DNA of 64,000 nucleotides. Origin: Acidobacteriota bacterium. Its GTDB lineage: Bacteria > Acidobacteriota > Thermoanaerobaculia > Multivoradales > Multivoraceae. A model generated the notes under the pieces. That model saw only the letters and a list, made by a program, of their open reading frames with translations, was not told the origin of the DNA and searched no databases. Positions 44,598 to 54,678 of this stretch are shown in pieces. The stretch is from assembly GCA_028875725.1 (NCBI GenBank), contig JAPPCR010000005.1, positions 7,501-71,500 on the forward strand, in the 5' to 3' direction. The translations under genes and the position numbers were made by a program. Position 1 is the first letter of the stretch; the number at the start of each line of letters is the position of its first letter.

Positions 44598-44852
44598 CTA
44601 CGATTCCGCGGCGCTCGCCGCGGCCGCCCGCCGCACCAGGCCGCGGACGGTGTCAGTGAGCTGCGCTCCGCGCGCCACCCAATGGTCGATGCGGTCCGAC
44701 TTCAGCCGGATGACCGCCGGGTCCTTGCAGGGGTCGTAGTGCCCGACCTCCTCGATCACCGCCGACGTCGGCACCTTGCGGCTGTCCGACACCACGATGC
44801 GGTAGAAGGGTCTGTGGCGCGAACCCATGCGCCGGAGTCGTATCTTCACCAT
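44598..44852 (-). CDS. rpsP: 30S ribosomal protein S16
   Basis: 84 aa. MVKIRLRRMGSRHRPFYRIVVSDSR and GHYDPCKDPAVIRLKSDRIDHWVARGAQLTDTVRGLVRR are classic S16. Followed by khpA after 14 bases. The 134 bases upstream, to the ffh stop, contain no gene. Confidence 0.97.
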   Translation of the reverse strand: MVKIRLRRMGSRHRPFYRIVVSDSRKVPTSAVIEEVGHYDPCKDPAVIRLKSDRIDHWVARGAQLTDTVRGLVRRAAAASAAES

Positions 44853-44986
44853 GTCAGGATCTTCCAGAGTTCAGGATTCTTCCGGGTCGTTCAGGCGCCC
44901 GCTCCACGGCAGTGCCGGGGCCGAGGCAGCGGCGCAGTCTAGCAGCAGAACGGCGTGCGGGAAGGCAAGCGCTGCGCCGCATCCAC

Positions 44987-46300
44987 TTACGTCCCGCGGA
45001 TCCCCTGCATCCACTTGCCCCGGGTGCGCTTCATCAGCTTCCGCATCTGGCGGTACTGCCGGAGCAACTGGTTCAGTTCCTGGACGGTGCGGCCGGAGCC
45101 GCGGGCGATGCGGCGGCGCCGGCTGGCGTTCAGGATCGCGGGCTTGCGGCGTTCGCGCGGCGTCATCGAGTCGATCAGCGCGGTGATGGCGACCAGGCGG
45201 CTCTCGTCCACCGCGCCCGCCAGGTCGGCGCCGCGGAACTGACCGGGAAGAAGCTCCAGGAGCTGGGACAGCGGCCCCATGCGTCGCAGTTGGCGCAACT
45301 GGTCGCGCAGGTCCTCGAGGGTGAACTCCTGGCGCGCAATGCGCTCGGCGAGGCGCTCCGTTTCCTCGCGGTCGACGACCCGCTCGGCCTTCTCGATCAG
45401 GGACAGCACATCGCCCATGCCGAGGATGCGGGAAGCGATGCGGTCCGGCGCGAAGGACTCCAGGTCTTCGAGCTTCTCGCCGACGCCGACGAAGCGGAGC
45501 GGCACCTCGGTGACGACCCGGAGCGACAGCGCGGCGCCGCCGCGGGCGTCGCCGTCGAGCTTGGTCATCACCGCGCCGGTGAGCGGAGCGCCCTCGGCGA
45601 AGGCGGCCGCACTCCGCACCGCGTCCTGCCCGGTCATCGCGTCGCAGACGAAAAGGGTCTCGCAGGGGTCGACGCGGTCCGCCAGCGCCACGAGTTCGGC
45701 CATCGACTCCGCGTCCACGTGCAGGCGGCCCGCGGTGTCGAAGATCAGCGTGTCGAAGCCGCCGTCGCGAGCCGCCGCCAGAGCACGGCTCGAGAAGGCC
45801 GGCAGATCCTCCCCGGCCCCGGGTTCGATGACCGTGGCGCCGGCCGCGGCGCCGACCTGCCTGAGCTGCTCCACCGCCGCGGCCCGCTGAAGGTCTCCGG
45901 CCGCCAGCACCGGGTTCCTGCCCTGCCCGCGAAGCCGCACCGCCAGCTTGCCGGCGGTCGTCGTCTTGCCCGAGCCCTGGAGGCCGCAGAGCAGCACCAC
46001 CGCCGGCCGGCCCGTGAGCTCGAGCTCCGCGCCCGGCTCCCCCAGCACCGCGATCAGCTCATCGCGGACGATCCGGATCATTTGCTGGTCCGGGGTCAGG
46101 CTGCTCAACACCTCCTCGCCCAGCGCCAACTCCTGGACCCGGGCGATGAAGGAGCGGACCACCCGGACGTGGACGTCGGCCTCCAGGAGCGCGAGGCGGA
46201 TCTGCCGCACGGCCCGCCGCACCTGATCCTCCGAGATCCGGCCTTCCGAGCGCAGGGAGCGGAAGACTCCCTGGAGCTTGTCCTGCAGACCCTCGAACAT
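44987..46300 (-). CDS. ffh: Signal recognition particle protein Ffh
   Basis: SRP GTPase that targets nascent membrane proteins. N domain, then G domain with GLQGSGKTTTAGKLA (P-loop), DTAGRLHVD and TKLDGDARGGAALS; C-terminal methionine-rich M domain (LRQYRQMRKLMKRTRGKWMQG) binding SRP RNA and signal sequences. 437 aa. The start ATG shares one base with the upstream exporter's stop (TGATG). Confidence 0.97.
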   Translation of the reverse strand: MFEGLQDKLQGVFRSLRSEGRISEDQVRRAVRQIRLALLEADVHVRVVRSFIARVQELALGEEVLSSLTPDQQMIRIVRDELIAVLGEPGAELELTGRPAVVLLCGLQGSGKTTTAGKLAVRLRGQGRNPVLAAGDLQRAAAVEQLRQVGAAAGATVIEPGAGEDLPAFSSRALAAARDGGFDTLIFDTAGRLHVDAESMAELVALADRVDPCETLFVCDAMTGQDAVRSAAAFAEGAPLTGAVMTKLDGDARGGAALSLRVVTEVPLRFVGVGEKLEDLESFAPDRIASRILGMGDVLSLIEKAERVVDREETERLAERIARQEFTLEDLRDQLRQLRRMGPLSQLLELLPGQFRGADLAGAVDESRLVAITALIDSMTPRERRKPAILNASRRRRIARGSGRTVQELNQLLRQYRQMRKLMKRTRGKWMQGIRGT

Positions 46301-48876
46301 CAGGTTCCCCGCGCCGCGCGCCGTCGCCAGCCGAGCGCCACCAGGGCCGGCAGCAGCGTGATCGAGACCAGGGCCGTGGCCACCGCGCCGAGGATGGCGA
46401 CAATGCCCATCGAGCGAAGTCCCGGGTAGTGCGACAGCGCCAGCGAGCCGAAGCCGACGCTCGTCGAGGCGGCGGCGAGCACGATCGCCTTGCCGGTCTC
46501 GCCCAGGGCCTCTACCAGCCGCTCGCCCTCGAGCGCCGCCGGGCCGAAGCCGATCTCACGCCAGCGGTGCACCATGTGGACGCCGTAGTCGACGCCGATG
46601 CCGATGATCATCGTGACGACGAAGACGTTGAAGAAGTTCATGTCGAGCCCGGCCAGGACCATGACCCCGAGCATCCATACCACGCCGACCGACAACGGCA
46701 ACAGGGACAGAAGAGTGCTCAGCAGCCAGCGATAGTCCAGGAAGAGAAGCAGCGCCACCAGGACGAAGCCGAGGATCGAGGCGGTGACGGCGTCGATCCG
46801 GATGCCGTTCCGGAGCCTCTCGCCCACCACGTTGACCCCCGACAGGGCCGCCTGGGGACCTAGGCGCTCGACCATCTCCGAAGCCCCGGGCGGCGCGCTG
46901 CGACGCCACTGACCCGGTGGCGGATACAGGTAGACGACGAGCTTCGGCTCGCTCTCGTTCCGGCTCATGTAGCGCTCCAGCAGCCGCTCTATCCCCGGGT
47001 CGGCACGCAGCGAGGACAGCGTCACCGTTGTCCGGTCCGCCGCGGCGTCGGCGAGGAGGTCGATGCCCGCCTGGAACGGCGCCGCCCGAAGACCCTCTTC
47101 CGTCGCGTACCGCTCGAACAGGGACTGCAGCCGCTGCCGCTCGAAGAGGTCCCGGCGCTCGTCCAGCCACTCGTGTGCCGCCGCCTGCCGGCCTGGCAGC
47201 GGAACCAGGCTGCCGATGCCGTTCACGCCGGTCAGGATGCCGCTGTCGACCAGGGTTCCGGCCTCCTCTTCGGCCCGGTGCGAGAGCTCCATGACTTCCT
47301 GCTCTGTCGCGCCCGAAAGCACGACCATCGTCGGTCGGAGCCCCGAGCCGAAGTACTCGGAAACCTCGTCCTCCACCTCGACGCCCGGGTTTCCCTCCGG
47401 GCGAAGCTCCCGGATCGCGTCCTCGAACTCCAGCCGGGGAGCGACGGCGCCGGCGGCCGCCGTGACCGCCACGCAACAGCAGATGACGGTGAGCGGCCGC
47501 TGGAAGCTCCAGCGCACGAGGCGGCGAGCGCCCAGCCCATGAAGAACCAGCCGGGGCTGCCTTCCCGAAGCCGGGCGGTGATCTTCCCGCCAGGCGAGCA
47601 TCGCCGGCAGCAGCAGGAGGACCGAAACCATGCAGAACAGGATGCCGGTGCCGGTCAGGAGGCCCATCTGACGAAGCCCCACGAAATCGGTCACCAGGAA
47701 CGCGTAGAACGTCGCCGCCGTAGTGATCGCGCCGGTCCAGACCGCCCTGCCCGAGGAGCGGCTCATCGCCACCAGCGCCGCATCCAGGCCGGCGCCCCGG
47801 CGCCGTTCCTCGACGTAGCGGCCGTAGGAGACGATGACGAAGTCGATCCCGAGACCGACCAGGAGCGCCGCGAAGCCGCTGGTCAGTGCGTTCAGCTCAC
47901 CCAGCACCGTGCCGGCGAAGCCGAAAGCGAGCACCAGACCGAAGGCGAGCGGAACGAAGGCATAGGCGATGAGGCCGACACGCCGGAACGCAAGAGCGAA
48001 CAGGAGCAGGACGCCGATCAGCGAAGTGGCCATGTTCGAGATCAGCCCGGTCACGATCGTGCCCGCGTCCGAGACCGCCGTCACATAGGTGCCGCCGAAG
48101 GCCACGTCGGGGAGCGGCAGCAGTTCGCCGTCCCGATCCTCACCTCCGATCTCGGGCCAGCGCCTCCCGAGGTCGGCGGCCAGCTCTTCCACCTCCGCCA
48201 GCAGTCGGCGGCCGAACTCGACCTCCTGCGCCGGTTCGGCCGGCCGCGCGATCAGGAGCGCGCGCGACCGGTCGTCGGACAGGAAGTAGCCCGTCGCCCA
48301 GTCGAAGGGTGGGCCGCCGCGGGTGAGTTCGAACTGATCGAGGAACACCTCGTGGATGCCCAGCGGATCGAGCAGGAACAGTTCGCGAAGCGCCAGGCCC
48401 TCCGGCGTGGCCAGCCGGCGGCTCAGCTCCTCGACCTTTCGCCTGAGTCCGTCATCGGTCAGCCGACTCGCCACCTCCTCGCGCCCCTTCTCGTCGAGAT
48501 AGACGAACGCGTGGGCGAAGAAGGTCTCGGCCAGCTCCTCCACATCCAGGGTGTAGTCGACGTAATCGATCTCCTCGAGCGCCTCCATCGAGGAGCCCAG
48601 CTCCTCCACGAACGACAGGTACGGATCAAGCGGCACGTCCGGCGGCAGGCGGACCAGAACGAGCAGGTAGTCGAGGCTGCCGAAGTCTTCGATGGTCGAC
48701 CGGAAGGTCGTGACCACCGGGTCGTCCTTCGGCAGCAGATTCAGGATCTCCGTGTCGAACCGGAGTCGCGTCGCCGACCACACGGAGAGGACGACCAGCA
48801 CGGCCCCAGCCAGGAACACGGCCCGATGGCGGCGCCGGGCGAAGGCGGCCAGCCAGGCCAGGACGGACTGGATCAT
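46300..48876 (-). CDS. RND/MMPL-family membrane exporter
   Basis: About 858 aa with two matching halves, each with one helix, a large periplasmic domain, then five helices. RFDTEILNLLPKDDPVV after the first helix and LLVGLGIDFVIVSYGRYVEE and IIGIGVDYGVHMVHRWRE in the two SSD-like cores are typical of the MMPL/HpnN branch, which moves lipids such as hopanoids rather than drugs. The ATG at 48876 is preferred over one at 48927, whose extension is basic and not membrane-like. It lies between pgsA (upstream) and ffh. Its exact cargo is unknown. Confidence 0.88.
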   Translation of the reverse strand: MIQSVLAWLAAFARRRHRAVFLAGAVLVVLSVWSATRLRFDTEILNLLPKDDPVVTTFRSTIEDFGSLDYLLVLVRLPPDVPLDPYLSFVEELGSSMEALEEIDYVDYTLDVEELAETFFAHAFVYLDEKGREEVASRLTDDGLRRKVEELSRRLATPEGLALRELFLLDPLGIHEVFLDQFELTRGGPPFDWATGYFLSDDRSRALLIARPAEPAQEVEFGRRLLAEVEELAADLGRRWPEIGGEDRDGELLPLPDVAFGGTYVTAVSDAGTIVTGLISNMATSLIGVLLLFALAFRRVGLIAYAFVPLAFGLVLAFGFAGTVLGELNALTSGFAALLVGLGIDFVIVSYGRYVEERRRGAGLDAALVAMSRSSGRAVWTGAITTAATFYAFLVTDFVGLRQMGLLTGTGILFCMVSVLLLLPAMLAWREDHRPASGRQPRLVLHGLGARRLVRWSFQRPLTVICCCVAVTAAAGAVAPRLEFEDAIRELRPEGNPGVEVEDEVSEYFGSGLRPTMVVLSGATEQEVMELSHRAEEEAGTLVDSGILTGVNGIGSLVPLPGRQAAAHEWLDERRDLFERQRLQSLFERYATEEGLRAAPFQAGIDLLADAAADRTTVTLSSLRADPGIERLLERYMSRNESEPKLVVYLYPPPGQWRRSAPPGASEMVERLGPQAALSGVNVVGERLRNGIRIDAVTASILGFVLVALLLFLDYRWLLSTLLSLLPLSVGVVWMLGVMVLAGLDMNFFNVFVVTMIIGIGVDYGVHMVHRWREIGFGPAALEGERLVEALGETGKAIVLAAASTSVGFGSLALSHYPGLRSMGIVAILGAVATALVSITLLPALVALGWRRRAARGT

Positions 48877-48931
48877 CGCCGCCGCTCCACGCCGGCGACG
48901 GGAAGCGCCGGCGTGGCCGGGGAGCACACGG

Positions 48932-49564
48932 TCATTGCTCCGGGGATGCCCCGAACGCTTCGAGCACGCGCCGGCCGTTGCGCACGAAGTACTCGATGCC
49001 GGAGTAGAGCGTCGCGACCAGGGCCACCCACAGCGACACGGGCGCCAGCAGGTCGAACGAACCGAGCTGGTCCGAGATGATCAGCAGCGAGATGGCGACG
49101 ATCTGGGTCACCGTCTTCACCTTGCCCGCGAAGCTCGCCGCGAGGACGACGTCCTGGGCCGCCGCCAGCGAACGCAGCGACGAGACGGCGAACTCACGCG
49201 CGATGACTACGACGACCATCCAGGCCGGCGCCAGACCGAGACCGACCAGGGAGATGAACGCGGCCGAGGTGAGGATCTTGTCCGCCGCCGGGTCGAGGAG
49301 CTTGCCGAGCGCCGTCACCTCCTTGCGCCGGCGGGCGAGGAAGCCGTCCAGGAAGTCGGTCAGCGAAGCGACCAGGAACAGTCCCAGGCCGATGAACTCC
49401 CGGCCCTCGATCTGCGTCAGCAGGACGACGACGAGCAGCGGGACGATCAGGATACGGCTCAGCGTCAGCGCGTTCGGCAGGTTGAGCCCGGCGCGCAGCA
49501 ACGCCCCCGTCGCGGGCCGCTGCCGTTCCGCTTCCCGCCCGGTCACGTTTCCTGCCTCCGGCAC
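48932..49564 (-). CDS. pgsA: CDP-diacylglycerol--glycerol-3-phosphate 3-phosphatidyltransferase
   Basis: Membrane enzyme committing CDP-DAG to phosphatidylglycerol. The CDP-alcohol phosphotransferase motif DG-x2-AR-x8-G-x3-D-x3-D is intact in LDGFLARRRKEVTALGKLLDPAADK. Several hydrophobic helices; the N-terminal LNLPNALTLSRILIVPLL is typical of PgsA. 210 aa. Only 2 bases separate it from alaS upstream. Confidence 0.94.
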   Translation of the reverse strand: MPEAGNVTGREAERQRPATGALLRAGLNLPNALTLSRILIVPLLVVVLLTQIEGREFIGLGLFLVASLTDFLDGFLARRRKEVTALGKLLDPAADKILTSAAFISLVGLGLAPAWMVVVVIAREFAVSSLRSLAAAQDVVLAASFAGKVKTVTQIVAISLLIISDQLGSFDLLAPVSLWVALVATLYSGIEYFVRNGRRVLEAFGASPEQ

Positions 49565-49566
49565 CC

Positions 49567-52257
49567 TTAGGAGTTCGCGCTGCTCAGGCTGTCTTCGATG
49601 AGCCGTTCGGCGGCGGCGAAGGCCGAATTCAGGTTGTCGGCCCGGCCTCCCGCCTGGGCGAAGTCACGGCGGCCGCCGCCGCTTCCCGAGATCGCAGATC
49701 CCATGGCTCGCGCCACGGCCGCCGCGTCGATCCGGTCCTGGAGGTCCTTCGTTACCGAGGCGACGAGTTTCACCTTGCCGTCGTCCCGGGCGCCGAGCAC
49801 GACGACACCGGATCCCAAACGGCCCCGCAGCACATCAGCGAGGCTGCGAAGCTCGCCCACGTTCGAGACCGGCACTTCGCGCAGGACGACCTCGACGCCG
49901 CGAATGGACCGCGTGTCGCCGCCGTCTTCCTGACCGGGAGCTGGCTTGCCTCCGCCGGCGAGCACGCCGAGCCTGAGTTGGGACAGCTCCCGTTCGACCT
50001 CGCGCAGCCGCTCCTTGAGCGCTCGCACCTCGGCCGCGGCGTGTTCTCCGTCGGCGCCGATCTCGCGTTCGAGTGTCGCCAGCAAGTGCGCCTGACTCCG
50101 GCGCAACCGGTCGGCGCGGTCGCCGGCGAGCGCCTCGATCCGGCGGACCCCGGCCGCCACGCCGCGCTCGCCGACCAGGGCCACCGGGCCAATCTCGCCC
50201 GTGTTACCGACGTGACAGCCGCCACAGAGCTCGAGGCTGAACCCCGGCACTTCGACGGTGCGCACGCGGTCGCCGTACTTCTCGCCGAACAGGGCCATCG
50301 CGCCGGCCGCCACCGCCTCGTCGTACGAACGCTCGCCGATCTCAAGCGGCACGGCGCGCCGCACCCACTCGTTGACGGTGTCCTCGATCGCTTCCTGCTG
50401 CTCTTCCGTGACCGGGGCGCCGTGCGTGAAATCGAAGCGCAACCGGTCCGGGTGAACCAGGGAACCTGCCTGACGCACCCCGGCGCCGAGGTGCTGGCGC
50501 AGGGCCGCGTGCAGGAGGTGGGTCGCGGTGTGGTGGCGCTGTGTGGCTTCCCTCTTTTCGCGGTTGACCTCGAGTTTCACGTCGGTACCGGCTTCGATGG
50601 CGCCGTCTGTGATCTCTAACTGATGCAGGACGTAGGGACCCTGACGCTGCGTATCCACGACTCGCGCCTCGCCATCGGGTCCCGTCACCAATCCGACATC
50701 GCCGACCTGTCCACCTGCCTCGGCATAGAAAGGAGTCCGATCGAACACGGCAAACCCAGAACCGGCGAGTTGTTGAGTGGCTTCCGTTTGCACCTCCCGA
50801 GTCGCCATGAAGCCCAGGACTTGGGCCTCCGCTTCCAACTGCCCATAGCCGACGAACTCGATCTCAGGCTGAACCGTCTTCACGGCGATGCTCGTACTTC
50901 CCGCCGCCCCCGCTAGCGGTGGGAGCTTGATTTCGACGACACCCGCTGCCTTCGTCCCAGCCCGCGAGCGCTCCCGCTGCTGCGCCAGCGCCGCCTCGAA
51001 CCCCTCCTCGTCGATCGAGAACTGCTCCTCCTCGGCAATCTCCCGTACCGACTCGATCGGCAGGCCGAACGTGTCGTAGAGGCGGAAGACCTGCTCGCCG
51101 CCGAGCACGGACCCGCCATCGGCACGCGCCTCCTCGATCGCCTGCTGGACCTTCCCGGCGCCGACCGCGACCGTCTCCAGGAACCGGGTCTCCTCGGCGG
51201 TGACCGTGGCCGAGGACGGTTCGCGGGCCTTCTCCAGTTCCGGGTAGTGGCCGGCGAACGTCTCCTCGAGCGACGGCAGCAGCGAGGCCATGAAGGGCTC
51301 CTCGAAGCCCAGCTTCATGCCGTGGCGCGAGGCGCGGCGAAGAAGCCGGCGTAGCACGTAGCCCCGCCCCTCGTTGCTCGGCAGGACGCCGTCGCCGAGC
51401 AGGAAGCCGACCGCCCGGAGGTGGTCGGCGACCACCCGCATGGACACGTCCGCCTCCGGATCCCGGCCGTAGTCGCTCCCCGCCGCGCCCGCCACCGCGG
51501 TCAGAATCGGGCCGAACAGATCCGTGTCGTAGTTGGAGTCGACGCCCTGAAGCACCGCGGCCACCCGCTCGAGCCCCGCGCCGGTGTCGATCGACGGGTT
51601 CGGCAGCGGCTCGCTCCGGCCGTCCTCGTGACGCTCGAACTGCATGAAGACGAGGTTCCAGATCTCGAGATAGCGCCCCGAACCTTCTCCCTCCTCCCAG
51701 CCGACCTTGGGGAGATCCGGCGCCGTGTCGACGAAGATCTCGCTGCACGGACCGCAGGGTCCGGTTTCGCCCATCGCCCAGAAGTTGTCCTTCTCGCCGC
51801 AGCGCAGGACCCGCTCCGGCGGCAGGCCGGAGATCCGCAGCCACAGGTCCTCGGCTTCGTCGTCGTCCTCGAACACGGTGGCGAACAGGTGCTCCGGCCT
51901 GAGGCCCCACGGACCGGTGACCAGCTCCCAGGCCGACGCGATCGCCTCTTCCTTGAAGTAGTCGCCGAAGGAGAAGTTCCCCAGCATCTCGAAGAACGTG
52001 TGGTGCCGGGGACTGGGCCCGACGTTCTCCAGGTCGTTGTGCTTGCCGGACACCCGGAGGCACTTCTGCGAGGTCACCGCGCGCGGCGAGTCCGGCTGCT
52101 CGACGCCGAGAAAGTAGTTCTTGAACTGGACCATCCCGGCATTGACGAACAGCAGGGTCGGATCGTCGCGCGGCACGAGGGGCGAACTCGCCACCTCCGC
52201 GTGTGCGCGACCGCCGTAGAAGTCGATGAAGCTTCGCCTGATGTCCCGACTCAACAT
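49567..52257 (-). CDS. alaS: Alanyl-tRNA synthetase
   Basis: 896 aa. Class II catalytic domain (RRSFIDFYGGRAHAEVASSPLVPRDDPTLLFVNAGM), the FKNYFLG segment, the editing-domain zinc motif HHTATHLLHAALRQHLG with later CGGCH, and a C-terminal DHHA1-type end (GSGGGRRDFAQAGG). Complete. Overlaps recX by 7 bases; alaS-recX adjacency also occurs in other bacteria. Confidence 0.97.
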   Translation of the reverse strand: MLSRDIRRSFIDFYGGRAHAEVASSPLVPRDDPTLLFVNAGMVQFKNYFLGVEQPDSPRAVTSQKCLRVSGKHNDLENVGPSPRHHTFFEMLGNFSFGDYFKEEAIASAWELVTGPWGLRPEHLFATVFEDDDEAEDLWLRISGLPPERVLRCGEKDNFWAMGETGPCGPCSEIFVDTAPDLPKVGWEEGEGSGRYLEIWNLVFMQFERHEDGRSEPLPNPSIDTGAGLERVAAVLQGVDSNYDTDLFGPILTAVAGAAGSDYGRDPEADVSMRVVADHLRAVGFLLGDGVLPSNEGRGYVLRRLLRRASRHGMKLGFEEPFMASLLPSLEETFAGHYPELEKAREPSSATVTAEETRFLETVAVGAGKVQQAIEEARADGGSVLGGEQVFRLYDTFGLPIESVREIAEEEQFSIDEEGFEAALAQQRERSRAGTKAAGVVEIKLPPLAGAAGSTSIAVKTVQPEIEFVGYGQLEAEAQVLGFMATREVQTEATQQLAGSGFAVFDRTPFYAEAGGQVGDVGLVTGPDGEARVVDTQRQGPYVLHQLEITDGAIEAGTDVKLEVNREKREATQRHHTATHLLHAALRQHLGAGVRQAGSLVHPDRLRFDFTHGAPVTEEQQEAIEDTVNEWVRRAVPLEIGERSYDEAVAAGAMALFGEKYGDRVRTVEVPGFSLELCGGCHVGNTGEIGPVALVGERGVAAGVRRIEALAGDRADRLRRSQAHLLATLEREIGADGEHAAAEVRALKERLREVERELSQLRLGVLAGGGKPAPGQEDGGDTRSIRGVEVVLREVPVSNVGELRSLADVLRGRLGSGVVVLGARDDGKVKLVASVTKDLQDRIDAAAVARAMGSAISGSGGGRRDFAQAGGRADNLNSAFAAAERLIEDSLSSANS

Positions 52258-52775
52258 GAGCTTTGGCCCTGCATCTCCGGTTCCGCGACCGCGTCGTCGG
52301 CCGCGTCGAACAGGACGGCGCCAATAGTACGGGGAAGGAAGCCCCGGCGTTCCAGGTGCCGGGCCAGGGCGGCGGTATCGCGGGAAGGATGACTCGACCG
52401 GAAGCGGGCCGCCACGCCCGCTGCCCGCTCCAGTTCGTCCTCGTCGTCCACCGTCTCGAGCGCCGCACTGGCCGCCGCCTCGTCCGCGCCACGCCTCCGC
52501 AGATCGAGTTCGAGACGCCGCCGACCGTAGCCCCGGCGCTTCAGCGACCGCACGAGCATCTGCGCGGTCTCGCCTTCGTTCAGGTGACCGCCATCCGTCA
52601 GCCGTTCGACCGCGCTCTCCACCTCGGCCGCCGTGTAGCCACGCTGCCTGAGCTTCGCGCCCAGTTCGGCCGCAAAGTGCGCACGCCGCGCCAGCAGATC
52701 GAGCGCGCGGTCGTACGCCGGCTTCGGCGCCCGCTTTCGATTGGGCGTTCCTCGAGTGGACTGGGAGTTCCGCAC
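52251..52775 (-). CDS. recX: Regulatory protein RecX
   Basis: Inhibitor or modulator of RecA filaments. Three-helix RecX repeats are visible: DRALDLLARRAHFAAELGAKLRQRGY, GHLNEGETAQMLVRSLKRRGYGRRRLELDLRRRG and the C-terminal SRDTAALARHLERRGFLPRTI. 174 aa with a basic, probably disordered N-terminus. recA is not in the window. Confidence 0.88.
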   Translation of the reverse strand: MRNSQSTRGTPNRKRAPKPAYDRALDLLARRAHFAAELGAKLRQRGYTAAEVESAVERLTDGGHLNEGETAQMLVRSLKRRGYGRRRLELDLRRRGADEAAASAALETVDDEDELERAAGVAARFRSSHPSRDTAALARHLERRGFLPRTIGAVLFDAADDAVAEPEMQGQSSC

Positions 52776-52803
52776 GTCATTCCTCCAGCGGAGAATAGCG
52801 CCG

Positions 52804-53490
52804 TCACGGCGTCGCGGTCAGGGCAGCGGCGAGCGCGGCCACCGCGGCCGTCTCTGTCCGCAGCACGCGGGGTCCGAGGTGCGCTGGAATCGCACCGCGC
52901 CCGGCCAGTTCCTCCATCTCCCGCTCGCTGAAGCCGCCCTCGGGGCCCACCACGACCGCTTCCGCTGATCCCGCGACGGCCATGAACGGCGTCGCGGCGC
53001 CGGGATGCAGCGCCACCGACCCGGCCCCGATCGGCGCCTCCCCGAGCGGGACGGGCGCGCCGATCTCGGGCAGCCAGGCGCCTCCGCTCTGTTCGAGCGC
53101 CGACTTCGCGACCCGGCGCTGACGCTCCAGAGCCCGTTCCGGCAAGGAACGGCTGGTGCGCTCCGAGACCAGCCACCGCAGTTCGCGCAATCCCAGTTCC
53201 GTCGCCTTCTCGACCAGCCAGGCGGCCCGCTCCGGCCGCACGGCGGCCACGAACAGCGCCACGCGCCGGGGCGGCTCGAACACCGGCGCCGCGCCTTCGA
53301 CCCGCAGGACCGCCCGCCGCGCGGTCACCTCGTTCACCACGGACCAGCGAGCCGATCCGCGACCATCGACGAGGCGCACCTGGTCGCCGACCTTCAGCCG
53401 GCGGGCTCGGAACAGATGGCGGTAGTCGGCGCCTTCGACCTCGATCGTTCCACGAGCGAGATCAGAGGCTTCGGTCAGCAGGTGGATCAT
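52804..53490 (-). CDS. rsmE: 16S rRNA (uracil-1498-N3)-methyltransferase
   Basis: SPOUT-class methyltransferase modifying U1498. N-terminal PUA-like domain (HLFRARRLKVGDQVRLVDGRG), then the knot: RPERAAWLVEKATELGLRELRWL, SERTSRSL, VVVGPEGGFSEREMEEL and LGPRVLRTETAAVAALA. 228 aa. Positioned downstream of dnaJ with a 10-base gap, a frequent neighbour. Confidence 0.95.
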   Translation of the reverse strand: MIHLLTEASDLARGTIEVEGADYRHLFRARRLKVGDQVRLVDGRGSARWSVVNEVTARRAVLRVEGAAPVFEPPRRVALFVAAVRPERAAWLVEKATELGLRELRWLVSERTSRSLPERALERQRRVAKSALEQSGGAWLPEIGAPVPLGEAPIGAGSVALHPGAATPFMAVAGSAEAVVVGPEGGFSEREMEELAGRGAIPAHLGPRVLRTETAAVAALAAALTATP

Positions 53491-53500
53491 GTCCGAGGGT

Positions 53501-54670
53501 TCAGGCCTCGGAACCTCGCTCCGCCTTCCCGCCGCCGCCGGCCGCGGGATCCGTATCCGACTCGTGTCCGGAGAAGAGGTCCTTCACTCGACTGAACAGG
53601 CCACGGTCGTCGCGGATCGTGCCGTCGCCGTGCCCGGAGAGTTCGGCCAGCGCCCGCAGGTGCTCGAGCTCATCCTCGGAGAGGTCCCGCGGCCTCGGCA
53701 CGTTGAGCCGCACCTCGACGATGTGGTTCCCGCGGCCGCGGCCATCGATCCGGGGGATTCCCTCGGACCGCAGCACGAAGGTCGAACCGTGGGGGGTGGC
53801 CGGCGGAACCTCCAGCTCGGACGTGCCATGGAGGGTCTCCACGTCCACCGTGCAGCCGAGAACCGCCTGCGGAAAGCCGATGGTGACCGAGCTCAGGACG
53901 TCGGCATCGCGCCGGCTGAACCGCTCGTGCGGCTCGACTCCGATCACCACGTAGAGGTCGCCCGGCGGACCGCCGTTCCGGCCGTGCTCCCCCTCGCCGG
54001 GAAGTCGGAGGCGGGAGCCGGTATCGACGCCGGCAGGCACCCGAACCTGGATCGAGCGCTGCCGCTCGCTCCGCCCCTGGCCCCGACAATCGGGGCAGGG
54101 ATCCCGGATGACGCTCCCCGCCCCGCGGCAGTCGGGACAGGTGCGAGCGACGGAGAAGAAGCCCTGGCTGTACTGGACCTGGCCGCGGCCGCCGCACATG
54201 CGGCAGGCGATGGGACCGGTCCCGGGGGCCGCGCCGCTGCCGCCGCAGGTCTCGCAGCGCTCGAGCCGCGGAATGCGCAGCTTCGGCTCCACTCCGAAGG
54301 CCGCCTCCTCGAACGAAATCCGCAGGTCGTAGCGAAGATCCGCGCCGGCGCGCCGGCGGCGGCCGCCGGTGCGACCGCCGAAGCCGAAGACGTCTCCCAA
54401 GATGTCCGAGAAGTCGGCGAAGATCGTGGGGTCGAAGCCGCCGCCGCCCGGAGTGGCCTGGTGCCCGAAGCGGTCGTAGCGTTGCCGCTTGTCGACATCC
54501 GAGAGCACGGCGTACGCGTCGGCCGCCTCCTTGAACTTCTCTTCGGCGGCGCTGTCGCCCGGGTTGCGATCGGGGTGGTAGCGGACGGCCAGCTTGCGAT
54601 ACGCCGACTTGATCTCCTGCAGGGTTGCCGAACGGTCGAGGCCCAGGACCTCGTAGTAGTCACGCGGCAT
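53501..54670 (-). CDS. dnaJ: Chaperone protein DnaJ
   Basis: Hsp40 co-chaperone. J domain at 1-70 with HPD at 32-34, a Gly/Phe-rich linker (GGGGFDPTIFADFSDILGDVFGFGG), four zinc-finger repeats (CETCGGSG, CRMCGGRG, CPDCRGAG, CPDCRGQG) and two beta-barrel substrate-binding domains. 389 aa. Third gene of the hrcA-grpE-dnaJ heat-shock run. dnaK is not in the window. Confidence 0.97.
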   Translation of the reverse strand: MPRDYYEVLGLDRSATLQEIKSAYRKLAVRYHPDRNPGDSAAEEKFKEAADAYAVLSDVDKRQRYDRFGHQATPGGGGFDPTIFADFSDILGDVFGFGGRTGGRRRRAGADLRYDLRISFEEAAFGVEPKLRIPRLERCETCGGSGAAPGTGPIACRMCGGRGQVQYSQGFFSVARTCPDCRGAGSVIRDPCPDCRGQGRSERQRSIQVRVPAGVDTGSRLRLPGEGEHGRNGGPPGDLYVVIGVEPHERFSRRDADVLSSVTIGFPQAVLGCTVDVETLHGTSELEVPPATPHGSTFVLRSEGIPRIDGRGRGNHIVEVRLNVPRPRDLSEDELEHLRALAELSGHGDGTIRDDRGLFSRVKDLFSGHESDTDPAAGGGGKAERGSEA

Positions 54671-54678
54671 GACGTGTC

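Noticed and set aside
47173..49080. 635-codon plus-strand frame
   Set aside because: Antisense to the MMPL exporter and pgsA.
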